A stretch of 46,436 nt of DNA from Burkholderiaceae bacterium (lineage in GTDB: Bacteria; Pseudomonadota; Gammaproteobacteria; Burkholderiales; Burkholderiaceae_B). Under the pieces are notes generated by a model. That model was not told the DNA's origin and did no database searches. It saw nothing but the letters and a program-made list of their open reading frames with translations. Positions 7,161 to 17,322 of this stretch are shown here, piece by piece. The translations under genes were made by a program, and so were the position numbers. Every line of letters begins with the position of its first letter. The first letter of the stretch is position 1. The stretch lies in contig JAJOJF010000027.1 of NCBI GenBank assembly GCA_021208885.1, positions 1 to 46,436 on the forward strand, in the 5' to 3' direction.

Positions 7161-7844
7161 ATGCACATTGAGCCTGGGCTGGTAGAACCTACAAAAATGG
7201 CGATCGGCTATGTCACAGCGGCGGGGGTTCTTGCTTTGACAATGCACGGTATTTTGCGAGAAGTGGTTGGGGGTAATTGGCTGCGCCTGGTGGCCGGTAC
7301 GGTAGTCACACTCGTTGCAACACTCTTGTCATTCGAGGTCTTGCCTCATCCTTCGGTTGGTGTTTCCGAGGTTCATCTGATTATGGGTGCAACCCTGTTT
7401 CTATTATTTGGTGCCACACCTGCAGCCACGGGCATGGCCGGCGGTTTGCTATTGCAGGGCTTATTTTTTGAGCCAGTTGACCTCGCGCAGTACGGCATGA
7501 ACGTCACGACGCTATTGGCATCTCTCTATACAACTGCATTTGTTGCTAAACGGCTTGTGTCACCGCAGACAACTTTTGCCGACATTTCAAGTAAGCAGCT
7601 TGTGAAGTTATCTATGTATTTTCAGGGTTCGGTGGTGGTCTGGGTAGCGTTTTGGGTCGTGCTTGGACAAGGAGCTACCGTTTCAACGATCCAAAGCTTG
7701 GCAAGTTTTGGGGTGGCTTATACGCCTGTCATAGCTACTGAGGTTCTGGTAAGTATGGCATTGCTGTCGCTACTGCGATCAGTTAAAGGCGATGGTGTTC
7801 GTCGACTACTAAACCCCCGTCTTTTCGGCTCGGCGGTTGCTTAA
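7161..7844 (+). CDS. stand-alone CbiM-type cobalt permease (ECF substrate-binding component)
   Basis: The 227-residue integral membrane protein starts MHIEPGLVEP, the CbiM/NikM N-terminus in which His2 and the free amino terminus coordinate Co or Ni. A second candidate ligand is H72 in VSEVHLIMG, at the place of the family GTSGHLxG motif. About seven hydrophobic spans follow. No CbiN, CbiQ or CbiO gene lies nearby, so it would work alone or borrow a distant ECF module. CbiMN cores alone have been reported to take up some cobalt. Placed opposite a Co-type nitrile hydratase operon, a role in cobalt supply is a reasonable inference, comparable in logic to the NhlF transporter of rhodococci, though from another family. 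Confidence 0.82.
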   Translation: MHIEPGLVEPTKMAIGYVTAAGVLALTMHGILREVVGGNWLRLVAGTVVTLVATLLSFEVLPHPSVGVSEVHLIMGATLFLLFGATPAATGMAGGLLLQGLFFEPVDLAQYGMNVTTLLASLYTTAFVAKRLVSPQTTFADISSKQLVKLSMYFQGSVVVWVAFWVVLGQGATVSTIQSLASFGVAYTPVIATEVLVSMALLSLLRSVKGDGVRRLLNPRLFGSAVA

Positions 7845-7899
7845 GACTAAGCATTTGACTGGCAGTAGTCAGCGTATTTTGCAGTTAGAGCACTTGCAA

Positions 7900-7930
7900 C
7901 ACGCCGGCCCTTGATTCGTTGGCCGGCGTG
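7900..7930 (+). terminator. GC-rich hairpin after the cobalt permease
   Basis: CACGCCGGCC and GGCCGGCGTG form a perfect 10-bp stem with an 11-nt loop. It lies 55 bp after the permease stop and 43 bp beyond the stop of the convergent HigA-like gene, so it could serve both. No U-run follows on either strand. Confidence 0.6.
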
Positions 7931-7973
7931 TGTGTCAGTGCAGAGCCATGCCTTAGGCGGTCAGCTGGTTTGC

Positions 7974-8309
7974 TTATGCTTTCACTCGTTCGGTTGCTTT
8001 TAACCTGCGTACACCACGAGCCTCCTTGGCGTAGGCTTTGTTGCGCACATCCCAGATTTCTACCGCGTGTTGCACGTTTAACCAAAAATCCGGTGAGTTC
8101 CCTAACGCAGCAGCAAGTTTGATTGCCATCGGAGCAGTTAGTGCACCTTTTTCATGAACTAGCCTGCTGATCGAGTTGCGATGCACGCCCATGGCATTGG
8201 CAAGCTCGTTGATTTCAATGCCCATTGGTTCTAGAAACTCTGTGACTAGAAGCTCGCCAACAGTCGGGGGACGTCGTTTGGTGATTCTCATGGATGTGTT
8301 TGGCTCCAA
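7974..8309 (-). CDS. HigA-family antitoxin (XRE helix-turn-helix), apparently alone
   Basis: The 111-residue protein has the HigA layout: PPTVGELLVTEFLEPMGI, then a helix-turn-helix (INELANAMGVHRNSISRLVHEKG) and ALGNSPDFWLNVQ. HigA proteins repress their own operon and neutralise the mRNA-cleaving toxin HigB. The TTG start at 8309 is favoured because AGGAGG lies 9 bases upstream; an in-frame ATG six codons later lacks such a site. HigB is normally encoded just upstream. The 263 bp between this gene and hipA contain no recognisable HigB or remnant, so the gene looks orphaned. Confidence 0.82.
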   Translation of the reverse strand: MEPNTSMRITKRRPPTVGELLVTEFLEPMGIEINELANAMGVHRNSISRLVHEKGALTAPMAIKLAAALGNSPDFWLNVQHAVEIWDVRNKAYAKEARGVRRLKATERVKA

Positions 8310-8572
8310 GTCTGTGTTCCTCCTTGCCTCAGCGGCACCTTGTCTAGCGCTGAGATCAAACTGTTTACCGACAGATCAATGCACAGCTAAATTGTGTATG
8401 AATTTTCGTTGCCTTGCTCAGTCTGAGCTTAATTGCTCGACCTAGTCAATCGGTGATAATTTCCGCTTCACTGAGGCTCGGTCCGACCGTACGCTCATGA
8501 CCTGAGCCAGCTGCTTCGTCCCCAGAGGTTGACACGGCGTGACTCGCCGCTAGTTCTCGCAGGTTGATCGCG

Positions 8573-9888
8573 TCAAACGGGACTAGTTGGCTCAGTTCGA
8601 TCAAAACATGGAGCGAGCATAGCTGGTGCAATCGCCGCAATATCCTTGTCTGAAACACCGTGCTGCTTGAATACCGCCTGCCAGCATGACACTTTCTCAC
8701 GCATTTGATCGATTTCAGCCTTGGCGTCTTGGGCAGATAGGCCAAACACTGTTGATTGCGAAAGCAGGTTGTAGATGCTGGCAATGCGTCCGTACGATCC
8801 GGCCTCAAGAGCCAGATCTCGTCGTTCAATCGAAATCAACGGTACTGGCACAATGTCATAGGCGGGCGATAGGCGCCATTGCCCATCAGTTCTAAGTAGC
8901 GCATGATTGCGCGGGTGATCATCATTGTTTGTGACCATGGCGTTAAACACCATGCGACGAAACAGTTCGCGTTGATCTTCCCTAGGGTTTGACGACCAGC
9001 GACGCAGCTCGTCAGCTAGTAACAGATAAGACCAACGCTCTCTTCCAAGATACCCATCCTCGGCATCAAGAACAGTTAGGCCTGACACCAAGCCAAAGCG
9101 CTCGTACTTGGCCACATCAGGATCCCATCGCCGATCAAATCGCTCGAGCATCAAAACGTCCTGGCTTGCGACTTGCTCAATGCGTGCTGCACAAACATGT
9201 AGACCTGTGAGCCTTGCAAGTTCGAGCGTGGCATATTCGATGCGCTGCATGTTAAGCCTGTCGCCCTTTTCTGGTAGTTTGGCAAGCCATATGCGGTGAT
9301 CGTCCTCTACTGTCACCTTCGGTCGGGCACCGCCCATGCTAGTGCCGGGTTCGAGTTGTTCTAAAACCTCATGTAAAAGCGTGCCACTGTCCTCTAGCTC
9401 TTGTGCGGCGGCAATCAGTGCTTGTAGGTTGTGTGTGCGATTGAACGCTCGGGCGATCGGGGGTGAGTTTGGCGTGAGTGCGAAACGCAGATTGCCGGCA
9501 CCATCGTCTGGACCGTTGAGCAGATAGTCGAGCTCACTGATTTCGGCTTCAGGCAAACCAAGCTTGGCTTGAATGACGCGGCGACCCCACGCGTCTGCAC
9601 TGGCATCGCGCAATACCCCTGGTATGCCTTTAAGCTTGGTGATTTCTCGTGGCTGGTCACTCAGCGGTAGGTTAAACGGATCAAGTGAAACGGCATTGTG
9701 GCGCTCGAGATACGAGCGACCATACTGAAAACACCCTGATAACGATTGGGTGTTACTGTGCTCACTCGCAGGACGCCACACACAGTCCATTCGAAAGTAT
9801 CGGGAAGCTGGATAAATGTGTAGCAGGACTGAGTTTGATTGTTTGTGGTGGTCTTAACTGTCGTAACCGGCATTCGTTGTCTATTCAA
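8573..9888 (-). pseudogene. hipA: HipA-like kinase toxin, frameshifted near its N-terminus
   Basis: The main frame (from about 9790) encodes FQYGRSYLERHNAVSLDPFNLPL, LKGIPGVLRDASADAWG, the kinase loop TNNDDHPRNHALL and the metal-binding YDIVP segment of HipA Ser/Thr kinases. The true N-terminus lies in another frame from a TTG at 9888: CYTFIQLPDTFEWTVCGVLRV then YQGVF. The frames meet at a run of four T (minus strand, 9728-9731). One extra T would restore QGVFQYGRSYLER. The rest of the gene is intact, so this could be a real inactivating deletion, a consensus error, or less likely slippage. The 5' end overlaps the hipB stop. If translated only from 9790 the kinase would lack its small N-subdomain. 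Confidence 0.8.
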
Positions 9889-10214
9889 AAATCATTGTCG
9901 GGGATTGCGTGGCGAATACGTTTAGGCAAGCGCACGAGATCAAGGGTTTTGCCGTGCTCATCGCGGTCTGGATCAGCAAGCGCGCGAGCACTCGGAAGCA
10001 GTCCGAGAGCCCATAGAACACTCAGTACATTGCCGATTGAGACACCAGCATCGCCATTTTCTAGGCGACGAATGGTTTTCTCGCCCACGCCTGCCTTTCG
10101 AGCGAGTTCGGCCTGCAGCAAACGACGACGCTTGCGCGCGATTCGCACGTGCTCGCCAAGCTCGAGAGCAGCCCTACTGACTTCGAACGGCAGTGGCGTC
10201 TTTTTTTCGGTCAT
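9885..10214 (-). CDS. hipB: HipB-like antitoxin (XRE helix-turn-helix)
   Basis: The 109-residue protein has the helix-turn-helix LGEHVRIARKRRRLLQAELARKAGVGEKTIRRLENGDAGVSIG and a C-terminal tail rich in charged residues ending in DNDF. It lies directly upstream of the HipA-like gene with overlapping stop and start (TTTTGA), the standard order for hipBA modules. HipB binds and inhibits HipA and represses the operon. The family usually ends in a hydrophobic, degradation-prone tail, which fits IPDNDF. Confidence 0.85.
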   Translation of the reverse strand: MTEKKTPLPFEVSRAALELGEHVRIARKRRRLLQAELARKAGVGEKTIRRLENGDAGVSIGNVLSVLWALGLLPSARALADPDRDEHGKTLDLVRLPKRIRHAIPDNDF

Positions 10215-10247
10215 AATTAACCGTTTTGGATATTTAATTGGTTAAAA
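10215..10247 (-). promoter_or_regulatory. putative HipB operator and hipBA promoter
   Basis: TTAACC (10217-10222) and GGTTAA (10240-10245) form an inverted repeat separated by 17 bp just upstream of the hipB start, in an AT-rich stretch suited to a promoter. HipB is autoregulatory in characterised systems. The half-site differs from the E. coli TATCC/GGATA sequence, so the assignment is tentative. Confidence 0.4.
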
Positions 10248-10298
10248 AAGCCTTTTTTATTATAGCAATAATCTTTGCCAAGTTGGCAGCTCCACCCA

Positions 10299-10336
10299 CA
10301 AAAAAAACCCGACCGGCTTGTGGCTCGGTCGGGTTT
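10299..10336 (-). terminator. intrinsic terminator of katG
   Basis: On the minus strand AAACCCGACCG pairs with CGGTCGGGTTT around a 10-nt loop (10305-10336), and the right arm runs into a T-tract (A-run 10299-10307 on the plus strand). This is a textbook rho-independent terminator 46 bp past the katG stop. Confidence 0.92.
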
Positions 10337-10382
10337 GGGGTTAGTGCTCAGCGATTCGCCGAGCAACTATTCTTGCTGGTGC

Positions 10383-12548
<2,166 letters not shown>

Positions 12549-12584
12549 TCACTCCTTTGTTTTTTGAGTTGCGAGCCTTAGTCT

Positions 12585-12615
12585 AAACAAATTGAATCAT
12601 CGATTCTAATTGTTT
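12585..12615. promoter_or_regulatory. inverted repeat upstream of katG
   Basis: AAACAAATTGAATC and GATTCTAATTGTTT are near-complementary arms (12 of 14) around ATC, about 40-70 bp before the katG start. The perfect core is GAATC-ATC-GATTC. Position suits an operator for a peroxide regulator such as OxyR, but I could not match the full OxyR consensus. Confidence 0.4.
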
Positions 12616-12711
12616 GTGACTAAATGCCCGATAGCTGCCCTTCATGCACATGTCACGTCGATGACATTTACCGAAGCGCAAAAAACTTTCGTCTGGAATA
12701 TCAGTGGGTTG

Positions 12712-13341
12712 TCAGGCTTGTAAACGGGCATCGCCCCGATCCGGTGCTGCCATTGACGCTGTCACATCTTTAAATTTCTGTGTTCTGATGGACAAAGTCA
12801 TGCGATGGATGCGTGAATCATCGGGACAGGCCCGCGACACAAACCCCAAACCCTTGCAGAAGGATAGCATCGTTGTGTTGCTCGGTAAAACATCCCCGTA
12901 GATGTGGGTCAGGCCCCGGCGGTTGGCTTCACCGACGAGCGCGTGCATCAGTTGTCGACCAAGACCTTGGTTTTGCAGGTGATCGGCCACCACCATGCTG
13001 AATTCCGCGCTGTCAGGCGAGTCGTGGTCACTGCTTTGAAACACCAGGCGAGCCATGCCGACAATTCCATAACGACCCGGACCGGTGATCTGTGTTGCTA
13101 CAAACTGTGCACATCGCTGGGGATGTGGTTCGCACAGCTCATGCCACTGTTCTTGTGTCAACATCGGCACGCTCATGCGGCCAAATCGGAAGTAAAGCGT
13201 ACCGGGCGAGAGTTCGCTTAAAAAGGCCTTCAAGGCGGTGAGGTCGGCCGCTTGGATGGGCCGAATATGGGTTGCGGTGCTGGCTTTGGCAGTTTGGCTC
13301 ATGAACGTCTCGCAAACGGTTGGGTCAGTGCCTAATTTCAA
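12712..13341 (-). CDS. GNAT-family N-acetyltransferase
   Basis: The 209-residue protein has IRPIQAADLTALKAFLSELSPGTLYFRF, typical of the acetyltransferase domain seen in protein lysine acetyltransferases of the Pat group, and the acetyl-CoA loop NQGLGRQLMHAL, with GDVLPSNTTMLSFCKGLGF after it. The TTG start at 13341 has GAGG 5 bases upstream; an ATG at 13302 (MSQTAKAST) is an alternative. It is a single gene with no operon partner. Substrate unknown; protein lysine acetylation is possible but not shown. Confidence 0.82.
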   Translation of the reverse strand: MKLGTDPTVCETFMSQTAKASTATHIRPIQAADLTALKAFLSELSPGTLYFRFGRMSVPMLTQEQWHELCEPHPQRCAQFVATQITGPGRYGIVGMARLVFQSSDHDSPDSAEFSMVVADHLQNQGLGRQLMHALVGEANRRGLTHIYGDVLPSNTTMLSFCKGLGFVSRACPDDSRIHRMTLSIRTQKFKDVTASMAAPDRGDARLQA

Positions 13342-13454
13342 TCAACCCTCAAGTTACGAGACCGGTCTTGCATGGTCTTTACGTTAGATCAAACCTGTGT
13401 ATGGTGATTGCCCTAGGGTTAACCCGAGGTTTCGCACTATACCGCAGAAATCGC

Positions 13455-14132
13455 CTACGGGATTATTTCGTTTTTGCCAAACAGAAGGGCTCGGAAGCTT
13501 TGTACGCCGCGTGTTGGATTCATACCGTCAGGGTAGGCAGACGGGTCAGATTTTGGGGCAGGCAATTCGCAGCCAATGGTTGTTTGCTTGAGAACGAGGC
13601 CAGCCTTGGCTGCTAGCTTAATTAACTCTGCCTCGGAAAAAAACCGCGCGCCTGCGTAATACGTATGGCCAGCTTTGCCGCGCAGGCTGTGATACTGACC
13701 CCAGACGCTATCAAGCGGCACAAATCCAATCAGCAAATGTGCACCGGGCTTGAGCACCCGGGAGCATTCGGTCAACACCTCCTCTGCATTCTCCACAAAA
13801 CAAATCGTGCAAACCATCAGCACACCATCAAATGAGGTGTCGGGGTAGGGCAGGTTCTCGCCGTAGCCAACTGAGGCGTTGATGCCTCGCGACCGGGCAT
13901 GCTTGGCCATCTCAGGCGCTGGGTCAACACCGCATTCAATGCCAAGCGCTTGGGCAAACCGGCCGCTACCGACGCCGACTTCCAGCCACTGACCGTTATC
14001 GGGCCTGATCGACTTTAGACACGCCAGTTCCAGCGCGAATAATGCCTGCCCTTTGTCGGTATCAAACTAGGCATCATAGTCTTGCGCGTTGTCTTCAAAT
14101 ACCTGAGCGCCGGTGCTGAGTTTGTCGGTCAC
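13455..14132 (-). pseudogene. SAM-dependent methyltransferase interrupted by an amber codon
   Basis: Read from a GTG at 14132 (AGGA six bases upstream) the frame gives TDKLSTGAQVFEDNAQDYDA, then TAG at 14067-14069, then FDTDKGQALFALEL, the SAM motif LEVGVGSGRF, GVDPAPEMAKHA and the rest of a class I (type 11) methyltransferase to 13455. Homologues have Trp at the stop position (YDAWFDT), so a single TGG to TAG change explains it. Internal restart could occur only at the ATG near 13910, after motif I, so a restarted product would lack the cofactor site. The remaining 200 codons are intact, suggesting a recent change or a base-call error. Confidence 0.8.
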
Positions 14133-14174
14133 GTCCAATCCTGGAGAGGTCGGGCTTTAGATGTCGGGATCTCG

Positions 14175-15428
14175 TCATGTGGCCAACAAATCCGCCAGTG
14201 TGCGCGCAATGACTTTGGTTGCTCGCCGCAAGTCCTCGAGCACCAGATGTTCGTCAGCCCGCTTGGCGTTGCTTTCGCGTACCGTTCGCGGACCCGCGCC
14301 ATAAATCACGCCTGGGATGCCACGTTCAACATACAGTCGGACATCGGTGTACAGCGGTGTGCCAATGGCCTTGATGGGTTCACCGAGCACTTCAGCCGCA
14401 TTGCGCTGCAAGGCTTCGACCAGTGGCTTGTTTGTCTGTAACGGCACCATGGCGTTGGCGAGCAGCAGCCGGCGAATGCTGACTTTGAGGTCCTTGCCGC
14501 CGCGCGCAGGCGAGAAACCTTTGGCAGCAGACTCAATCGTCTGTCGGATCGTGGCTTCGACCTCCGCTGAATCTTCTTCGGGGATCATGCGACGGTCGAG
14601 CTTGAACACGACCTTGCCAGGCAAGACGTTGGTGTTGGTGCCACCGGTGATTTGTCCCACGTTTAAGTAGGGGTGAGTGATGCCTTGGACTTTAGAAGTG
14701 ACTTTCAGATACTCGTGATTCAGCTGGTAAAGTGCATTCAGGATATGTACTGCACCTTGCAGGGCATCGGTACCCGTATCCGGGATAGCAGCGTGCGCCA
14801 TTTCACCTTCGACAGTGACTTCAAATTGCAGGCAACCGTTGTGGGCGGTGACTACTTCGTAACTGAAGCCAGCGGCAATCATCATGTCTGGCTTGGTAAG
14901 CCCTTGGCGCAACAGCCAACCTGGACCCATCTCGCCACCGAATTCTTCATCGTAGGTAAAGTGCAGTTCGAGCTGGCCTTTCAGTGGAACACCAGCCGCT
15001 TCGAGCGCGCGCAATGCGTAGGTAAATGTCGAGAAGTCACTTTTGCTGACCGCGGTGGCTCGGCCATACATCTTGCCGTCAACAATTTCAGCGCCGTAAG
15101 GGTCATGCGTCCAGCCTTCGCCCGGTGGCACAACATCGCCATGGGCATTTAGCGCAATGGTGGGACCATCGCCGTAATGACGACGCACGATCAGGTTGGT
15201 AATTGATTGCAGGCCGTAGGATTTGACCTCGGCTTCGGGGACGGGATGCTTTTCTGCATCAAGACCCATGGCCGCAAGCAGTTCCACTGTGCGCTCGGCA
15301 TGCGGGGCATTGTTGCCTGGCGGTGTGTCAGTGGGCACTCGCACCAGTGCCTGCAGGAATTTCACTTGCTCATCAAAGTGTGCATCAACCCAGGCATCGA
15401 GTTTGGCATGAAGGGTATTGTTAGACAT
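14175..15428 (-). CDS. M20-family metallopeptidase-like amidohydrolase with altered metal site
   Basis: The protein of about 417 residues has the M20 (ArgE/DapE/CPG2) architecture with an inserted dimerisation domain (VTAHNGCLQFEVTVEG). The start is taken at ATG 15428 (MSNNTLHAKL) behind CCGGAGAAATC. H96 and D98 (NAHGDVV) and the catalytic EE pair at 161-162 (DEEFGGE) are present. The usual bridging-Asp motif GxGxxDxKG reads GRATAVSKSD (122-131), and the C-terminal ligand His region reads ESNAKRADEH. It is probably a divergent subfamily. It follows the allantoinase gene by 65 bp, suggesting a role in purine or ureide breakdown, for example hydrolysis of an N-carbamoyl or N-acyl compound. Substrate unknown. 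Confidence 0.82.
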   Translation of the reverse strand: MSNNTLHAKLDAWVDAHFDEQVKFLQALVRVPTDTPPGNNAPHAERTVELLAAMGLDAEKHPVPEAEVKSYGLQSITNLIVRRHYGDGPTIALNAHGDVVPPGEGWTHDPYGAEIVDGKMYGRATAVSKSDFSTFTYALRALEAAGVPLKGQLELHFTYDEEFGGEMGPGWLLRQGLTKPDMMIAAGFSYEVVTAHNGCLQFEVTVEGEMAHAAIPDTGTDALQGAVHILNALYQLNHEYLKVTSKVQGITHPYLNVGQITGGTNTNVLPGKVVFKLDRRMIPEEDSAEVEATIRQTIESAAKGFSPARGGKDLKVSIRRLLLANAMVPLQTNKPLVEALQRNAAEVLGEPIKAIGTPLYTDVRLYVERGIPGVIYGAGPRTVRESNAKRADEHLVLEDLRRATKVIARTLADLLAT

Positions 15429-15493
15429 GATTTCTCCGGTCTTTTTGCTTTTGTAATTTTGTGCCTTTGTGCAGTTGTCGTTCGCTGTGTTTT

Positions 15494-16456
15494 TCAAGTC
15501 CAGTTAAACGCTGTCTTGGCATCAAATGGGTGGGTGGTTTTCCAGTGGCGGGCGATGTCGATGCGCCGGGCCACCCAAACACGGTCATGCTTTTCAATGT
15601 GATCCAGAAACCGCTGCAAGGCTCTGAAACGACCTGGCCGACCAATCAAGCGGCAATGTAGGCCAATGCTCATCATGCTCGCTTGCTCGGCCCCCTCAGC
15701 GTAGTGCACATCAAACGCATCGCGCAGGTATTCAAAGAATTCATCGCCATGGCTAAACCCTTGCGGCATCGCAAAACGCATGTCGTTGCAGTCTAGCGTG
15801 TAGGGCACCACAAGCTGCGGTGCCGTTGATCCATCTGTTTTGGTGACGTTTAGCCAGAACGGCAGATCGTCACCGTAATAGTCACTGTCGTATTCGAAGC
15901 CGCCGTAATCTGCAACCAACCGTCGGGTGTTGGGGCTGTCACGGCCGGTGTACCAGCCAAGTGCGCGCTCGCCGGTCAGGCGCTTGATGATGTCCATGCC
16001 GATGCGCATGTGTTCACGCTCAGTCGCTTCATCGATGTTTTGATAATGAATCCAGCGCCAGCCGTGGCAGGCGATTTCGTGCTTAGCTTCGATGAACGCC
16101 TGCGTGACTTCAGGGTGGCGCTCAAGCGCCATGCTCACACCAAATATCGTCAATGGCAATTGGCGTTTTTCGAACTCGTGCAAGATGCGCCAAACCCCCG
16201 CTCTCGAGCCGTATTCGTAGATGCTCTCCATTGATAAGTGCCGAGCAGGGTAGGCGGTTGGGTTAAAGAGCTCAGACAAAAACTGCTCGCTGCCCGCGTC
16301 CCCGTGCAGCACGGCGTTCTCGGCGCCTTCCTCGTAATTCAATACAAATTGCACTGCCACGCGGGCATTGCCAGGCCACTTCGCTTGCGGCGGGTTCTTG
16401 CCGTAGCCAATGAGGTCGCGAGGGTAGGTTCGTGGCGTTGGGCTGTTTGGGGTCAT
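15494..16456 (-). CDS. puuE: PuuE-type allantoinase / polysaccharide deacetylase-fold hydrolase
   Basis: The 320-residue NodB-fold protein opens with YPRDLIGYGKNPPQAKWPGNARVAVQFVLNYEEGAE, characteristic of the cofactor-independent allantoinase PuuE, and contains HEIACHGWRWIHY and the RDSPNTRRLV segment. PuuE opens the hydantoin ring of allantoin to allantoate. Length matches the family (about 310). The start has GGAG upstream. It sits between a FadR-type regulator and an M20 hydrolase, all on the minus strand with short gaps, which fits a small ureide-catabolic operon. Other hydantoin-type rings are possible substrates. Confidence 0.88.
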   Translation of the reverse strand: MTPNSPTPRTYPRDLIGYGKNPPQAKWPGNARVAVQFVLNYEEGAENAVLHGDAGSEQFLSELFNPTAYPARHLSMESIYEYGSRAGVWRILHEFEKRQLPLTIFGVSMALERHPEVTQAFIEAKHEIACHGWRWIHYQNIDEATEREHMRIGMDIIKRLTGERALGWYTGRDSPNTRRLVADYGGFEYDSDYYGDDLPFWLNVTKTDGSTAPQLVVPYTLDCNDMRFAMPQGFSHGDEFFEYLRDAFDVHYAEGAEQASMMSIGLHCRLIGRPGRFRALQRFLDHIEKHDRVWVARRIDIARHWKTTHPFDAKTAFNWT

Positions 16457-16476
16457 ACGATTTCTCCGTCGGCGAT

Positions 16477-17196
16477 CTAGCGGGCCAAATCACTCAAAGA
16501 TTGGCTCAGTACCGCTTTCAAGTCTGTTGTCTGGGTTTCGAGTTTGAGGTTGCGTTCGACGTGGTGCAGGTGTTGTTTCATCAGTCGGGTGGCAAGCGCT
16601 GTATTGCCGTCTTCCAAGGCTTTGACAAGCAGTTCATGCTCAGCGTGGGATTCTTCAGCGGATTGCGAGGACTGATACATGAGTGCAATTAAAGATGAGC
16701 GCAGCAACAGGTCGGACAGGATTTCGCTGAGCACCAGGTTGCCGTGGATACTCGCAAGCACGGCGTGAAACTCACCGAGCAGACGCGTGCGCTCGGCGAT
16801 GTCGTTATTGACAATCGACCTGGTCTCGGCAGCCAAGTGTGCCTTGAGTAGTTTGATTTGAGCCGGTGTGATGGATTTGCACAGTGCTCGCACGATCATG
16901 GTTTCGAGCATGGTGCGCACTGCAAACACTTGTTGTGCCTCCTCAGTGGTGGGCTTGGCCACGAATGCCCCACGAGCGGGTTCGAGCGTCACTAAGTGGT
17001 CACGTGACAGCTGATTTAACGCCTGGCGCACTAGCGTGCGAGAGACATCAAAGATTTCGCACAGCTTTGCTTCGGTCAGTTTGGTGCCTGGCATCAAACG
17101 GCGCTCGGCAATCGCCTCGGTGATGGCTTGCACGATTCGCTGCGTTGGCTGTGGCGAACTGCGCTTGATCGGTCTGGTGGCGTGAGCATTGGGCAT
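16477..17196 (-). CDS. GntR/FadR-type regulator of the puuE operon
   Basis: The 239-residue protein has an N-terminal winged helix (IVQAITEAIAERRLMPGTKLTEAKLCEIFDVSRTLVRQALNQL) and a C-terminal FCD domain with the metal-binding-type His residues (GEFHAVLA, MKQHLHHVE). It is 20 bp upstream of puuE and is probably its regulator. A perfect ATTGTATACAAT palindrome lies 37 bp before its start codon, so autoregulation is likely. The ligand may be a purine degradation intermediate; this is inference. Confidence 0.88.
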   Translation of the reverse strand: MPNAHATRPIKRSSPQPTQRIVQAITEAIAERRLMPGTKLTEAKLCEIFDVSRTLVRQALNQLSRDHLVTLEPARGAFVAKPTTEEAQQVFAVRTMLETMIVRALCKSITPAQIKLLKAHLAAETRSIVNNDIAERTRLLGEFHAVLASIHGNLVLSEILSDLLLRSSLIALMYQSSQSAEESHAEHELLVKALEDGNTALATRLMKQHLHHVERNLKLETQTTDLKAVLSQSLSDLAR

Positions 17197-17232
17197 AAGA
17201 TTTTGAAGGTCGGCGAGTAATCCGATTGCTAG

Positions 17233-17244
17233 ATTGTATACAAT
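17233..17244 (-). promoter_or_regulatory. GntR/FadR-type operator ATTGTATACAAT
   Basis: A perfect 12-bp palindrome upstream of the gntR-puuE-M20 group. The same sequence class is bound by VanR/FadR-subfamily regulators. It shares the GTATAC core with the two candidate sites in front of the nitrile hydratase operon. Confidence 0.65.
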
Positions 17245-17322
17245 TTGTGATCGTTATCAAGAATTGACTGTCTACTTGATTGTCTAAAAATGCGAGCCGC
17301 AGACCCAGGCGAACAAGCTCGC

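Noticed and set aside
8446..8829. 127-residue minus-strand frame overlapping the hipA 3' end
   Set aside because: No recognisable domain, and it overlaps the conserved HipA coding sequence.
9661..9888. Separate HipS-like small protein of a tripartite HipBST module
   Set aside because: The frame matches the N-terminus of single-chain HipA only up to YQGVF, then turns to unrelated sequence exactly where the other frame takes over, so a frameshift explains it better.
12585..12615. Firm OxyR site upstream of katG
   Set aside because: The inverted repeat is in the right place but the full OxyR spacing and ATAG-type half-sites are not met, so only a generic operator is listed.
13455..14132. Amber codon read as pyrrolysine or by suppression
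   Set aside because: Homologues have Trp, no pyrrolysine genes are near, and other frames in the window are broken too.
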